Part shown: positions 25,668 to 34,292 of the stretch, one piece after another
Position numbering within the stretch: position 1 is the first letter of the stretch
Layout of the letters: the number at the start of each line of letters is the position of its first letter
Assembly (NCBI RefSeq): GCF_001984175.1
Contig: NZ_MTQP01000061.1
Span: forward strand, 186,001 to 250,000
DNA from: Saccharothrix sp. ALI-22-I
GTDB taxonomy: Bacteria > Actinomycetota > Actinomycetes > Mycobacteriales > Pseudonocardiaceae
Direction of reading: 5' to 3'
Length of the DNA stretch: 64,000 nt
Made by a program: the position numbers and the translations under genes
The notes under the pieces: model-generated
Told to the model about the DNA's origin: nothing
Databases searched by the model: none
The model's input: only the letters and a program-made list of their open reading frames with translations

Positions 25668-28400
25668 CTAGGAGGGGATGCGGTCCCCCACCAGGGCGAG
25701 GCACTGGATGGCGGCCAGGCCGTATTGCGCGGATGCGTTGGCGGAGGCGAAGACGGCCTCGTCGACCGGCTTGAGCACCTGCGGGCCGTCCAGCCGCACG
25801 GACTTGAACTCCAGGGTCCGCGCGTATCCCGCGTGGCCGGTGTCGAACTCCTTCCACGCCCGCGCGGCCAGGGTGGCGTCGCCGAGCTTGGCGGCGGCGT
25901 AGGCGGTGAGCCTGGAGTGGGCCTGACGCAGGTTGAGGTTGCCCCAGGACTGCCCCGTCTCCGCCTGCTGCTCGGCAGCGGTGCCGTTGTACAGCCGGCA
26001 GTACTGGAGCCACGCCCTGGTGAACGCCTCGTCGCCGGTCAGGGAGACCAGTTCGCTGCACAGCTCGACCAGGCCGAACACCGCGCCCAGCGAGCCGACG
26101 CTGACCGCCGGTCCGGTGGGCTTGAACGTGCCGTCGTCGAGGTCGTACAGGCCGCTGCCGCGCGCGAACCCGTTGGGCATCGCGGCGATGGTGCGCATGC
26201 TGTTCAGCAGCTTCTCGCGGGCGGTCGGCGCGCCGCCGCGCTCCCACTCGGTCAGCCAGGCCAGCGCGAGGCCGCTCCAGTCGGTGCCGGTGCTGACGCC
26301 GAGGGCGTGCGGATCGGGCTCGTACGGTCCCGTGCGGATCTTGCGGATGGGGTCCAGGACCAGGAACGTCCGGTCCGCGTCCACGAGATCGCGCAGCAGG
26401 TCGCCGGTGCGCTCGTCGGCGGTGAGGAAGTAGAGGAAGCGCCGGTAACCGGCGTTGCTGATGCGGACCTGCTTGGCGCTGTCGGCCCAGTGCTGCACGC
26501 CGTGCCGCGTGCCCAGGTCCTGCCACTTCCCCAGGTGGTAGACGTCGACCTCGCCGGTGTGGCGGGTCATCGCCTCGGCGAAGCGGAACGCCTCGGCCTG
26601 GCCGGTGCGCAGGTAGTGGTACCAGAGCCACAGGTCGGTGGACAGCTCGGAGTTGTCCCACGCGTAGCCGCCGACGTCGTAGCGCCAGACGTGCCGGTCG
26701 GGGTCGTAGCTGTGCATGATGTCGCCGTAGTCCCAGAAGCCGTACCAGGACCGCTGTTCGACCTGCGCGCTGTGGTGGTCGAACAGGAAGTCCAGCCGGT
26801 CTTCGATGCGCGCCTTCGCCGGGGTCGAGCGGTCTACCGGCGACCAGTCGCCGAACACGCCGGCCGCGTGCAGGTGCGCGGGCGGCGCGACGATCAGTGG
26901 CGGCGTCCGCACGGCTTGGGCCAGCTCGGCCACCCGGTCCGCGGCCGGGGTCGAGTCCAGCGCCCAGAACATCAGCTCGGTCGTGCGTGCGATCCCGTAC
27001 GGGGTGCCGAAACCCGGCTCGTAGTCCTCGTAGGTGATCTCCAGGCCTTCGAGCTGCTCGGGGTAGGTGTCCTGGCCGAGACCGTCGTGGTAGAAGCGCA
27101 GGTCCATCGGCCCGGCGTCGGGCGACCACAGCCAGACCGTCACCTCGGCCTTGTCGCCCGCCGCGCCGCGGATGTCGAGCTGGGTGGGGTGCAGCTGCCA
27201 GAAGTTGCGCATGCCGAAGGCGAACCCCCCGCCGGGGCCGCCGACGTACCCGAGCCCGCCCGCCCGGCCGCCGGCGTCGACCGGGATCCAGCCGTGGCCC
27301 GCCTTGGTGCGCTTGCGGATCTGGAAGCCGTCGGCGGTGAGCTGGCGCAGGGAGTAGTCGCCGAAGGTGGGGATGAGGTGCAGCCGTGAGCTGACGCGGG
27401 TGTCCCAGGTTTCCACCGGTGGGGTGGCCTGCCCGGCGACCTGCGCCCGGCGGACCGCCGCGCCGGGATCGCGGCGCAGTCCGGTGATGCCGCGCACCGC
27501 CTCGGACAGCACGCCGTCGTCCGGCCCGGCGAAGCGCACGTGCCGGTTGTGCGGCTCGTCGCGCATCGGCACCTCGAACCGGATGCCGAGGCCGCGGACG
27601 AAGTCCTTCTTCTCGTTGCCGTCGAACACGAAGCTGTGCACCGCGCGGATGCCGTCGCTGCCCGCGTAGAAGTACAGGCGCACGGTGAACGGCAGCCAGG
27701 ACCGCCGGTCGCGCCGGTGCCCGCCCTCGATCTTGACCACCGCTCGGACCGGGCCGGACGACTCGACCGTCACCTTCTCCGTGCGGCCGGTGAACCTCTC
27801 CGGCTTCGCCGAGCCGGTCTCGTCGTCGCCCGGTTCGTCCTGGCGCAGGCAGATCAGCTCGCCGTTCCGGGCGATCTCGCGGTCGCCCCGGAGGATGGCG
27901 CGCACCAGCCGGTCTCCCTTCTTCGGGATCACGCACCTGATGACGCCGGTGTTCACCTCGATCTCGTCGCGGCCGTCCTTGACCGTCACGGCCGCCGCCG
28001 GCGCGGCGGGCACTCCCCCGGCGAGCACGTACTGCTCGGCCGGTGGCACCTCGGTGCCGATGGCGTGCGCGGTCCACTTCAGCGACCCGTCCGGCCAGTA
28101 CGCGGTGGCCCACGTCTGCACGGGCACCTGCTGCCCTGCGGTGGTGCGCAACGCGAAGGGCTGGTCCTCGGGCACCGCACCCTTCGGCCACGGGACGCCC
28201 CACGTGCACCCGGCCGCCTGCTGCCGGGGCGTGCCGCCCTCCAGCCACCTGAGCTGGACGCCGTCTTCGAGCACGCCGCCCGCCTGTAACGCGACCACGG
28301 CCGGGTCGGCACGCGCCGACCCGCTGCCCGGACCGAGCTGTCCGACTGCGCCGACCGCCGCCGCGCTGAGGAGCAGGTCACGTCGCGAGATCATCGCCAT
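25668..28400 (-). CDS. Exo-rhamnogalacturonan lyase-like protein (PL26/YetA family), Tat-exported
   Basis: A 910-residue protein with a twin-arginine signal (ISRRDLLLSAAAVGAVGQL). The order of beta-rich N-terminal part (LRWLEGGTPRQQAAGCTWGV, GCTWGVPWPKG) and alpha/alpha-barrel C-terminal part matches YetA/PL26-type exolyases and the 'Tat pathway signal sequence domain' proteins of actinomycetes. Internal WYGFWDYGDIMHSYD and RYDVGGYAWDNSEL lie in the barrel. ATG 28400 is chosen because GGAG lies 6 nt upstream; a GTG at 28412 is possible. It is first in the leftward lyase operon, preceded by two LacI-type operators. It probably trims rhamnogalacturonan from an end. Confidence 0.85.
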   Translation of the reverse strand: MAMISRRDLLLSAAAVGAVGQLGPGSGSARADPAVVALQAGGVLEDGVQLRWLEGGTPRQQAAGCTWGVPWPKGAVPEDQPFALRTTAGQQVPVQTWATAYWPDGSLKWTAHAIGTEVPPAEQYVLAGGVPAAPAAAVTVKDGRDEIEVNTGVIRCVIPKKGDRLVRAILRGDREIARNGELICLRQDEPGDDETGSAKPERFTGRTEKVTVESSGPVRAVVKIEGGHRRDRRSWLPFTVRLYFYAGSDGIRAVHSFVFDGNEKKDFVRGLGIRFEVPMRDEPHNRHVRFAGPDDGVLSEAVRGITGLRRDPGAAVRRAQVAGQATPPVETWDTRVSSRLHLIPTFGDYSLRQLTADGFQIRKRTKAGHGWIPVDAGGRAGGLGYVGGPGGGFAFGMRNFWQLHPTQLDIRGAAGDKAEVTVWLWSPDAGPMDLRFYHDGLGQDTYPEQLEGLEITYEDYEPGFGTPYGIARTTELMFWALDSTPAADRVAELAQAVRTPPLIVAPPAHLHAAGVFGDWSPVDRSTPAKARIEDRLDFLFDHHSAQVEQRSWYGFWDYGDIMHSYDPDRHVWRYDVGGYAWDNSELSTDLWLWYHYLRTGQAEAFRFAEAMTRHTGEVDVYHLGKWQDLGTRHGVQHWADSAKQVRISNAGYRRFLYFLTADERTGDLLRDLVDADRTFLVLDPIRKIRTGPYEPDPHALGVSTGTDWSGLALAWLTEWERGGAPTAREKLLNSMRTIAAMPNGFARGSGLYDLDDGTFKPTGPAVSVGSLGAVFGLVELCSELVSLTGDEAFTRAWLQYCRLYNGTAAEQQAETGQSWGNLNLRQAHSRLTAYAAAKLGDATLAARAWKEFDTGHAGYARTLEFKSVRLDGPQVLKPVDEAVFASANASAQYGLAAIQCLALVGDRIPS

Positions 28401-28445
28401 GGGGGGCTCCACTCAGGTGGGCGTAACTCCGACGAGATGGCGTTG

Positions 28446-28459
28446 TTTAAACGTTTACT
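28446..28459. promoter_or_regulatory. LacI-family operator upstream of the lyase operon
   Basis: TTTAAACGTTTACT, sharing the AAACGTTTAC core with the other sites, 46 bp before the start of the PL26-type gene. Position fits repression of the leftward lyase promoter. Confidence 0.65.
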
Positions 28460-28513
28460 ACAGTCGAATCGCAGCATGGGACCCAGTGCCTGTCAAGCAT
28501 GGAGGTCTCAGGT

Positions 28514-28527
28514 GGTATACGTTTACA
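28514..28527. promoter_or_regulatory. LacI-family operator in the divergent lyase/regulator region
   Basis: GGTATACGTTTACA. Its right half is a perfect ACGTTTACA half-site. It lies between the two divergent transcription units, so one bound repressor could act on both, or DNA looping with the site 55 bp to the left is possible. Confidence 0.65.
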
Positions 28528-28623
28528 CGTGGACTCGGTGGCACCAGGCCGGCGCGTGCCGACCGCGGCGAACCGGTGCAGCGTGGTGATTTGACACCGT
28601 GTTCGCCTGGCGGAACCATCGCG

Positions 28624-28638
28624 TGTAAGCGGTTTACC
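28624..28638. promoter_or_regulatory. Degenerate LacI-type site just upstream of the regulator gene
   Basis: TGTAAGCGGTTTACC, with GTAA and TTTAC half-sites spaced one base wider than in the other copies. It ends 29 bp before the regulator's ATG, the usual place for autoregulation. Confidence 0.45.
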
Positions 28639-28667
28639 AGCAGGTTTCACGGCCAGGTGGAGGTGGG

Positions 28668-29756
28668 ATGGTCCGGCGTGCGGCGTCCGACAGCGAGGGG
28701 CGGCGTCCGACGACGATCCGTGACGTGGCCGCGCACGCGGGCGTGTCCGTCGCCACCGTCTCCCGCATCCTGTCCGGCACCTACCCCAGCGCACCCGCCA
28801 CCCGCAGCAAGGTCATGCGAGCGGTCCGCGAGTTGGACTACGTGGCCAACGCCAACGCGCGCGGGCTGGCCGGCGCGAGCAGCCGCAGCGTGGCCATCAT
28901 CGTCAACTCCGTCATCTCACCCCACTACGCCCACGTCGCCCAGGGCGTGCAGACCCAGGCCGCGATCGAGGGCAAGCTCTGCATCGTCGGCACCACCGGC
29001 GGCGACCCCGAGCGCGAGTTCGCCACGGTCCAGCTCATGCGCGAGGAGCACGCCGAGTGCGTGATCCTCGTCGGCAACGTCGTGGCGGACGACGCCTACC
29101 GCCAACGCATGGCCGACTACGCCCGCGCCCTGGCGCTGGCGGGCTCGCAGCTCGTCCTGTGCGGGCGCCCGGCGCTGGGCCCCGACGTGCCCGCCCTCGT
29201 CGTCGAGTACGACAACATCGGCGGCGCCTACGCCATCACCAGCCACCTGCTGTCGACGGGCCACCGGCGCATCCTGTTCCTCGGCCGCCGCGACAACTAC
29301 ACCACTCCGGAAAGCCGCATCGCGGGCTACCGCAAGGCCCTGGCCGACTACCGCGTGCCGCACGACCCCGGTCTGGAGGTCGAGGGCAGCATGGAGCGGC
29401 GCGAGGGCTACCGGATGATCCGGGAACGACTCGCCGCCGGACCACCCGACTTCACCGCCGTCTTCGCCGGCAACGACCTCCTCGCGGCAGGCGCCCGCCA
29501 GGCGTTGCGGGAGCACGGGCTGCGCGTCCCCGACGACATCTCGCTGGTCGGCTTCGACGACCTGCCCCCGGCCGCCGACATCGACCTCACCACCGTCCAC
29601 GTGCCGCACGAGGAGCTGGGCCGCACCGCGGTGCGCATGGCCCTCGAACGCGTGCGGGACAAGTCGGACATGGCCGAGCACGTCATGCTCGGCACCCACA
29701 TCGTCATGCGCGACTCGGTGCGCCCCGTCATCCGCGCCGGCGCACCGACCCAGTAG
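28668..29756 (+). CDS. LacI family repressor of the rhamnogalacturonan locus
   Basis: A 362-residue LacI/GalR protein. The HTH begins TTIRDVAAHAGVSVATVSRI (about residues 15-34), followed by the hinge region RELDYVANANARGLAG. The rest is a periplasmic-binding-protein-like sensor with DISLVGFDDLPPAADIDLTT and the C-terminal VPHEELGRTAVRM that LacI proteins share. ATG 28668 has GGAGGTGGG directly upstream. It is divergent from the lyase operon, with three operator-like palindromes in the gap. The same palindrome occurs 10 kb away at the transporter and dehydrogenase promoters, so it is the likely pathway repressor, induced by a rhamnogalacturonan breakdown product. Confidence 0.92.
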   Translation: MVRRAASDSEGRRPTTIRDVAAHAGVSVATVSRILSGTYPSAPATRSKVMRAVRELDYVANANARGLAGASSRSVAIIVNSVISPHYAHVAQGVQTQAAIEGKLCIVGTTGGDPEREFATVQLMREEHAECVILVGNVVADDAYRQRMADYARALALAGSQLVLCGRPALGPDVPALVVEYDNIGGAYAITSHLLSTGHRRILFLGRRDNYTTPESRIAGYRKALADYRVPHDPGLEVEGSMERREGYRMIRERLAAGPPDFTAVFAGNDLLAAGARQALREHGLRVPDDISLVGFDDLPPAADIDLTTVHVPHEELGRTAVRMALERVRDKSDMAEHVMLGTHIVMRDSVRPVIRAGAPTQ

Positions 29757-29761
29757 CTCGG

Positions 29762-30481
29762 TCAGGCCAGGCCCAGGCCGCCGCTGAGGGTGATCACCTC
29801 GCCGGTCAGCGAGTCGCCCGCGCGCAGGACGAGGAACGCCACCGTCTCGGCCACCTCATCCACGCCGACCAACCGGCCCAGCGGCACCCTGGAGCGGTAG
29901 GCCGCCAGCGCGTCCTCCGGTGAGGACGACACCGTCGCCAGCACCTCGTCACGCAGCCCCGCGTCCACGAGGGCCGGCGCGACGGCGTTGCACCGCACCG
30001 GCACGCCGGTCCGCGCGCAGTGCAGGGCGACGGATTTCGTCAGGTGCAGCACGGCCGCCTTGGCCGCGCCGTAGGCCACCATGCCGGGGGTGGCGAGCTG
30101 TCCCGCCGTGGAGGCGAGGTTGACGATCGACACCGGGTGGCCGAACCCGCGGCCGACGACCTCGCGGCAGCCCAGCCACGTGCCGACGACATGGGTTTCC
30201 ATGATGGACAGGAACTGTTCAGGGCGGGCGGTCAGCACGCCCTGCTCGGTGCCGCCGAGGTCGCCCGCGGCGTTCACCAGCGCGTCGAGCCGGCCGTGCC
30301 GCTCCAGCACCTCGTCGACCGCGCGGGTCCAGTCCTCGGCCTTCGTCACGTCCAGCGCGATGCCGTCCGGCGCGGGCTTGCGCGAGGCGGCCACGGCGAT
30401 CGCACCCGCCGCCGCCAGCGTGTCCACGACCGCGGACCCGATGCCGCCACCCCCACCGGTGACCAGGACGACGGGGCTCAT
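29762..30481 (-). CDS. SDR family oxidoreductase, last gene of the SAM-riboswitch operon
   Basis: A 239-residue classical SDR: TGGGGGIG nucleotide loop (about 8-15), NAAGD, catalytic Ser in NLASTAGQ, and YGAAK with Tyr and Lys. The C-terminal GEVITLSGGLGLA is the usual substrate-loop end. ATG 30481 overlaps the aminotransferase stop (ATGA), so it is translationally coupled to it. The gene ends 5 bp from the stop of the convergent LacI gene. The protein probably reduces or oxidises an intermediate of the pathway encoded upstream; the substrate is unknown. Confidence 0.88.
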   Translation of the reverse strand: MSPVVLVTGGGGGIGSAVVDTLAAAGAIAVAASRKPAPDGIALDVTKAEDWTRAVDEVLERHGRLDALVNAAGDLGGTEQGVLTARPEQFLSIMETHVVGTWLGCREVVGRGFGHPVSIVNLASTAGQLATPGMVAYGAAKAAVLHLTKSVALHCARTGVPVRCNAVAPALVDAGLRDEVLATVSSSPEDALAAYRSRVPLGRLVGVDEVAETVAFLVLRAGDSLTGEVITLSGGLGLA

Positions 30482-31587
30482 GACAGCCGCTCCGCGAGCC
30501 GCCGCGCCGCTGTCTCGAGGGTGCTCTGCCGCTTGCACACGGCGAACCGCACTAACGTGTCCACAGTGGACACCGGGGCCGAGTAGAACACCGACAGGGG
30601 CAACGCGGCCACGCCCTCGTCGACCACCATCCGGTCGCACCACGCGTCCGCCGCCATACCGACGTCGGCCACCAGGTAGAACGGGGAGGCCGCCACACTG
30701 GTGGACAAACCGACCTGAGTGAGCCGTTCGGCGAACCAGGTCGCGCGCTCCCGCAGGCCGTCCGCGACCTCGCCGACGACCTGGAAATCGTCGGCCAGCA
30801 CGTCGGCGACGGCGTGCTGGAGCGGCACGGCCGGGCAGAACGTGACGTACTGGTGCACCGCCCTGATCCGCTTGGTCAGCTCGGGCCCGGCGACGGCCCA
30901 CCCGACCCGCCACCCGGTCACGGCGAACGACTTGGACACCGACGACACCTTGACCCGCAGCTCCGGCTCCGGGATGGCGTCCAGGACACCCCGGTGTTCT
31001 CCGGGGACCAGGTGCTCGTAGGTCTCGTCGGACACCACGACGATCCCCCGCTGCCGCGCGAGTTCCGCGAGCGCGGCCCACTCGTCGGACGTCAGCGCGC
31101 GCCCCAGCGGGTTCCACGGGCTGTTGACCACGACCACCTTGGTCCGCTCGGTGCACACCGCCGCGAGCAGGTCGGCGAACGACCCGTCGACGTCGGTGAG
31201 CCGGATCGGCACGACGGTCCCGCCGGCCGACCGGATCGCGGGCGCGTACTGCTCGTAGGCCGGTTCCACGACGATCGCCTCGTCACCGGGCTGGAGCAGT
31301 GCGAACAGCGCGCAGTGCAACGCTTCCGTGGCGCCCGCCGTGATCGTGACCTCGGTGTCCGGGTCGGGTGAGTTCGCGGTGCGGAGCGCGACCGCCTGCC
31401 GCAACCGTGGCAGACCGGCGCTGGGCGCGTACTGGTGCGCGCCCTCGTTCTGCCCCGCGGCGACGAGGGCGCGCAGCAGCGCGGCGGGTGGACCGTGGTC
31501 GAAGACCCCCTGCGCCAGGTTCACCGCCCCGTGCCGGGCGGCGAGCGCCGGGATGCGGACGAACATCGACTCCGCGACCAAGACCAC
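30478..31587 (-). CDS. PLP-dependent aminotransferase, class I/II
   Basis: A 369-residue fold-type I aminotransferase: NLAQGVFDHG at the N-terminus, the PLP-phosphate loop AGATEAL, NSPWNPLGRALTS (the N-P-x-N/G region), SDETYEHL with the PLP pyridine Asp and Tyr, the Schiff-base lysine in SVSKSFAVTGWRVGW, and the terminal Arg in VRFAVCK. The pattern is that of kynurenine/methionine/aromatic aminotransferases (KAT/YbdL-like). GTG 31587 has AAGGGAG 7 nt upstream; 13 bp separate it from the permease. It would interconvert a 2-keto acid and an amino acid beside the dehydrogenases of this operon. Confidence 0.9.
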   Translation of the reverse strand: MVLVAESMFVRIPALAARHGAVNLAQGVFDHGPPAALLRALVAAGQNEGAHQYAPSAGLPRLRQAVALRTANSPDPDTEVTITAGATEALHCALFALLQPGDEAIVVEPAYEQYAPAIRSAGGTVVPIRLTDVDGSFADLLAAVCTERTKVVVVNSPWNPLGRALTSDEWAALAELARQRGIVVVSDETYEHLVPGEHRGVLDAIPEPELRVKVSSVSKSFAVTGWRVGWAVAGPELTKRIRAVHQYVTFCPAVPLQHAVADVLADDFQVVGEVADGLRERATWFAERLTQVGLSTSVAASPFYLVADVGMAADAWCDRMVVDEGVAALPLSVFYSAPVSTVDTLVRFAVCKRQSTLETAARRLAERLS

Positions 31588-31600
31588 GGGTCACTCCCTT

Positions 31601-32872
31601 TCAGGCGGATGTGCGGCGGCTCTGGACGACCTGCACGACCAGGGCGACGGCGAGCACCACGACGGCGTAGATCGAGCGCCACCCCGACTGCACCAGGCTC
31701 ACGCCGAGCACGCCGAGCAGCAGCAGGTTGAGCACCGAACGCACGGTGAATCCACGCACGCGCGCGTAGGAGATGATGCTGAGCAGGTACAGGACGATGA
31801 AGATCGCGCTGGCGGTCGCCACCGCGTCCACGATCACGTCGGGCCACGTCACCAGCACCACACCGACGAGCGCGAACAGGCCGGACAGCAGGAAGATCGC
31901 CCGCCGCGGCACGCCGTTGGCGGTGGTGACGGACAGGCCGCGCGGGAGGATGCCGCTGGTCGCGGCGCCCTGGACCAGCCGGGACACGCCCCACACCCAC
32001 GCCACCGCGTTGAGCACCATCGCGCCGAACGCGATCACGGTCACCACGAGCACGACGAGTTGGCGGGGCTGGATGGTCTGCGCCAACTGGAGCAGCCCGG
32101 TGACCTCGTCCACTTCAGACCGGGGGATGCGCACCGCGATGGCGACGGTGAGCAGGATGGTGAACACGCCGTAGACGCCCAGCGCGGTCGCGCTCACCGG
32201 CAGGAAGTCGCGGCGCGGATCGCGGAACTCCTTGCTGAGGAAGGTGAGGTTCTCGAACCCGGCGAACGCCCAGAACGCCAGCACCACGCCCGGCAGCAGC
32301 ACGCCGAGCTCGGTCAGGTCCGGCGTGACGGCGGGCAACCCGGTCCGCATGCCCGGGATCGCCGCGACGATCAGCACCGCCGCCATGAGCACCAACGCCC
32401 AGGTGCCCGCGTTCTGCACCCTGGTGCTGGTCTTGACCCCGGCGAGGTTCGACGCCACGGCGGCCACCAGGACGGCCACGGCGGCGAGCACCGCGACCAG
32501 GCCACCCGCGCCCACCGCCTGCGCCACGTAACGCCCGGCGACCATCGCGCCGGACGGCAGGCCGACGATGACCAGCGACAAGAACATCAGCGGGACGCAG
32601 CGCCCGAACGCCCGGCCCAGTCCCGTGCGGATGAACGCCTCGATACCGTCGCCGTCCGGGTTCGCGCGCACCATGTCCTCGAACATCAGGAGCATCGGTA
32701 AGCACACGACGGTGGACAGCAGCCACACCAGCAAGCTGTTGCTGCCGGTCTCGGCGTAGACGGCCGAGGGCAGGAACAGGATGCCGGAGCCGGCCACCGA
32801 CCCGATCGCCAGCGGAATCGCCTGTCGCCTGCTCAGCCCGGTCCGGGCCGCGTCGACCTGCCTGTCGGTCAT
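31601..32872 (-). CDS. APC-superfamily amino acid permease
   Basis: A 423-residue membrane transporter with about 11-12 helices. The first helix contains AIGSVAGSGILFLPSAV, the APC substrate/Na+-site G-S-G-I unwound segment, and VLAFWAFAGFENLTFLSKE is the conserved helix-6 region with F/G-x-E. The C-terminus is short and basic. ATG 32872 follows the TAA of the upstream oxidase directly (TAAATG), with GGGAG inside that gene's last codons. It is an operon member, so it may import a precursor or export the pathway product. Closest in feel to YjeH/YhjE-like amino acid exporters, but direction cannot be read from sequence. Confidence 0.87.
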   Translation of the reverse strand: MTDRQVDAARTGLSRRQAIPLAIGSVAGSGILFLPSAVYAETGSNSLLVWLLSTVVCLPMLLMFEDMVRANPDGDGIEAFIRTGLGRAFGRCVPLMFLSLVIVGLPSGAMVAGRYVAQAVGAGGLVAVLAAVAVLVAAVASNLAGVKTSTRVQNAGTWALVLMAAVLIVAAIPGMRTGLPAVTPDLTELGVLLPGVVLAFWAFAGFENLTFLSKEFRDPRRDFLPVSATALGVYGVFTILLTVAIAVRIPRSEVDEVTGLLQLAQTIQPRQLVVLVVTVIAFGAMVLNAVAWVWGVSRLVQGAATSGILPRGLSVTTANGVPRRAIFLLSGLFALVGVVLVTWPDVIVDAVATASAIFIVLYLLSIISYARVRGFTVRSVLNLLLLGVLGVSLVQSGWRSIYAVVVLAVALVVQVVQSRRTSA

Positions 32873-34282
32873 TTAGTAGGGCTCCCCACGCCAATGGATC
32901 ATGCGATCCCGGTTGAGGATGCCGTGCGGGTCGAGCAGCGCCTTGAGTCGCGCCATCAGGTCGATCTCGCCCTCGGATCTGGTGTAGCCGAGGTAGGACC
33001 GCTTCTCGAATCCGACGCCGTGCTCAGCCGAGATTGATCCGCCACTGTTAGTGACCAGACGATACACAATGTGTTCGACCTCGGGTTTGCGGTCCCTCGT
33101 GGTCTCCCCCGTCACGACGGCGATGTGCACGTTGTCGTCACCCAGGTGGCCGAACACCAGCAACTTCACCGCCGGCCACAACTCGGTCAGCTCCGCCCGC
33201 ATCCGGTGCAGGCACTCGGCGAGCTGCCCGGCGGGCACGCTCACGTCGAACCCGAACAGCGGCTGCATCCGCAGGATCTCGCCGGGGATGCGCTCCCGCG
33301 CGGCCCAGAAGACCGCCAACTCCTTGGCGTTGGACGCCACGGCCGCGGCCAGCAGGTCGTCCTCCACCTCGGCCACGCACTCGGCCAGGCGGACCGCGTC
33401 GCCCTCCGGGTCGGCGCCCCGGCACTCCACCAGCACGTAGATCGGGTGGCCCACGGGCAGCGGCAGCCGGATACCGGTCGGCTCCAGCACCCGGTACGCG
33501 TCGTCCCAGATCACCTCGAACGCGGTGACGGCGCCGGGCAGCTTGCGCTGCAACGTGCCCAGCAGCCGCAGCGCCGAGTCCACGTCCGCCACCGCGCAGA
33601 ACGCGCCGTTGCGCGTGATCGCGCCCGGCTGGAGGCCGAACGTGGCGCGGGTGACCACGCCGAGAATGCCCTCGCTGCCGATGAAGAGGTGCTTGAGGTC
33701 GATGCCCGCGTTGTCCTTCACCAAGGACGTGGACAGGGTCAGCACCTGCCCGTCGGCCAACGCCACCTCCAGCGACCGCACGTGCTGCCGGGTCATGCCG
33801 AAGCCGACGACGTTGACGCCGCCCGCGTTGGTGGCCACGCAGCCTCCGATCGTGGCACTGCCCTTGGACGCCAGGTCGATCGGCAGCAGCAGCCCGTGTC
33901 TCGCGGCGGCGTCCTGCACGTCGGCGAGCGTCGCACCCGCGCCCGCGGTGACCGTGCGGCCGGCGAGGTCGACCGGCTCGATCTCGCCGAGCAGTTCGGT
34001 GGACAGCACGATCTCGCCCGCGTCCGGCACGGCGCCGGAGACCAGTCCCGTCATGCCGCCCTGCACCACCACCGGCTGCCGGTCCTCGTGGCAGTACTTG
34101 AGGATCTGGGCCACCTCGGCGGCGGTGCGCGGCCGCACCACGATCTCCGCCTGGCCGACGCGGTCACTGCCCCACAGGTCCTGCACGTGCTTGGCGGGCA
34201 CCGCGTCCCCGGTCAGCACGTTCGCCGCACCGACGATCGCCGCCAGCTCGTCGTGGTGGCGCAGGATCACTTCACTGGTCAC
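32873..34282 (-). CDS. FAD-linked oxidase (D-lactate/D-2-hydroxyglutarate dehydrogenase family)
   Basis: A 469-residue flavoenzyme of the FAD_binding_4/FAD-oxidase_C type. The PCMH-type FAD domain spans about 45-220 (VVVQGGMTGLVSGAVPD and GSATIGGCVATNAGGVNVVG, the adenine- and pyrophosphate-binding loops). The C-terminal catalytic domain has FGHLGDDNVHIAV and SAEHGVGFEKRSYLG, which hold the His/Glu/Arg residues of the D-2-hydroxyacid site. GTG 34282 is preferred (AAGGA 8 nt upstream, overlapping the previous stop). It would oxidise a D-2-hydroxy acid to a 2-keto acid. The operon also has a 2-hydroxyacid dehydrogenase that could run the opposite half. Confidence 0.9.
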   Translation of the reverse strand: MTSEVILRHHDELAAIVGAANVLTGDAVPAKHVQDLWGSDRVGQAEIVVRPRTAAEVAQILKYCHEDRQPVVVQGGMTGLVSGAVPDAGEIVLSTELLGEIEPVDLAGRTVTAGAGATLADVQDAAARHGLLLPIDLASKGSATIGGCVATNAGGVNVVGFGMTRQHVRSLEVALADGQVLTLSTSLVKDNAGIDLKHLFIGSEGILGVVTRATFGLQPGAITRNGAFCAVADVDSALRLLGTLQRKLPGAVTAFEVIWDDAYRVLEPTGIRLPLPVGHPIYVLVECRGADPEGDAVRLAECVAEVEDDLLAAAVASNAKELAVFWAARERIPGEILRMQPLFGFDVSVPAGQLAECLHRMRAELTELWPAVKLLVFGHLGDDNVHIAVVTGETTRDRKPEVEHIVYRLVTNSGGSISAEHGVGFEKRSYLGYTRSEGEIDLMARLKALLDPHGILNRDRMIHWRGEPY

Positions 34283-34292
34283 GGATTCGTCC

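Noticed and set aside
23995-28248. A 1417-codon leftward frame and, opposite it, an 863-codon rightward frame (22902-25493)
   Set aside because: Both are Arg/Gly/Ala-rich translations of the wrong phase of the PL11, PL26 and DUF2264 genes; no domain, and the real genes have ribosome binding sites and family motifs.
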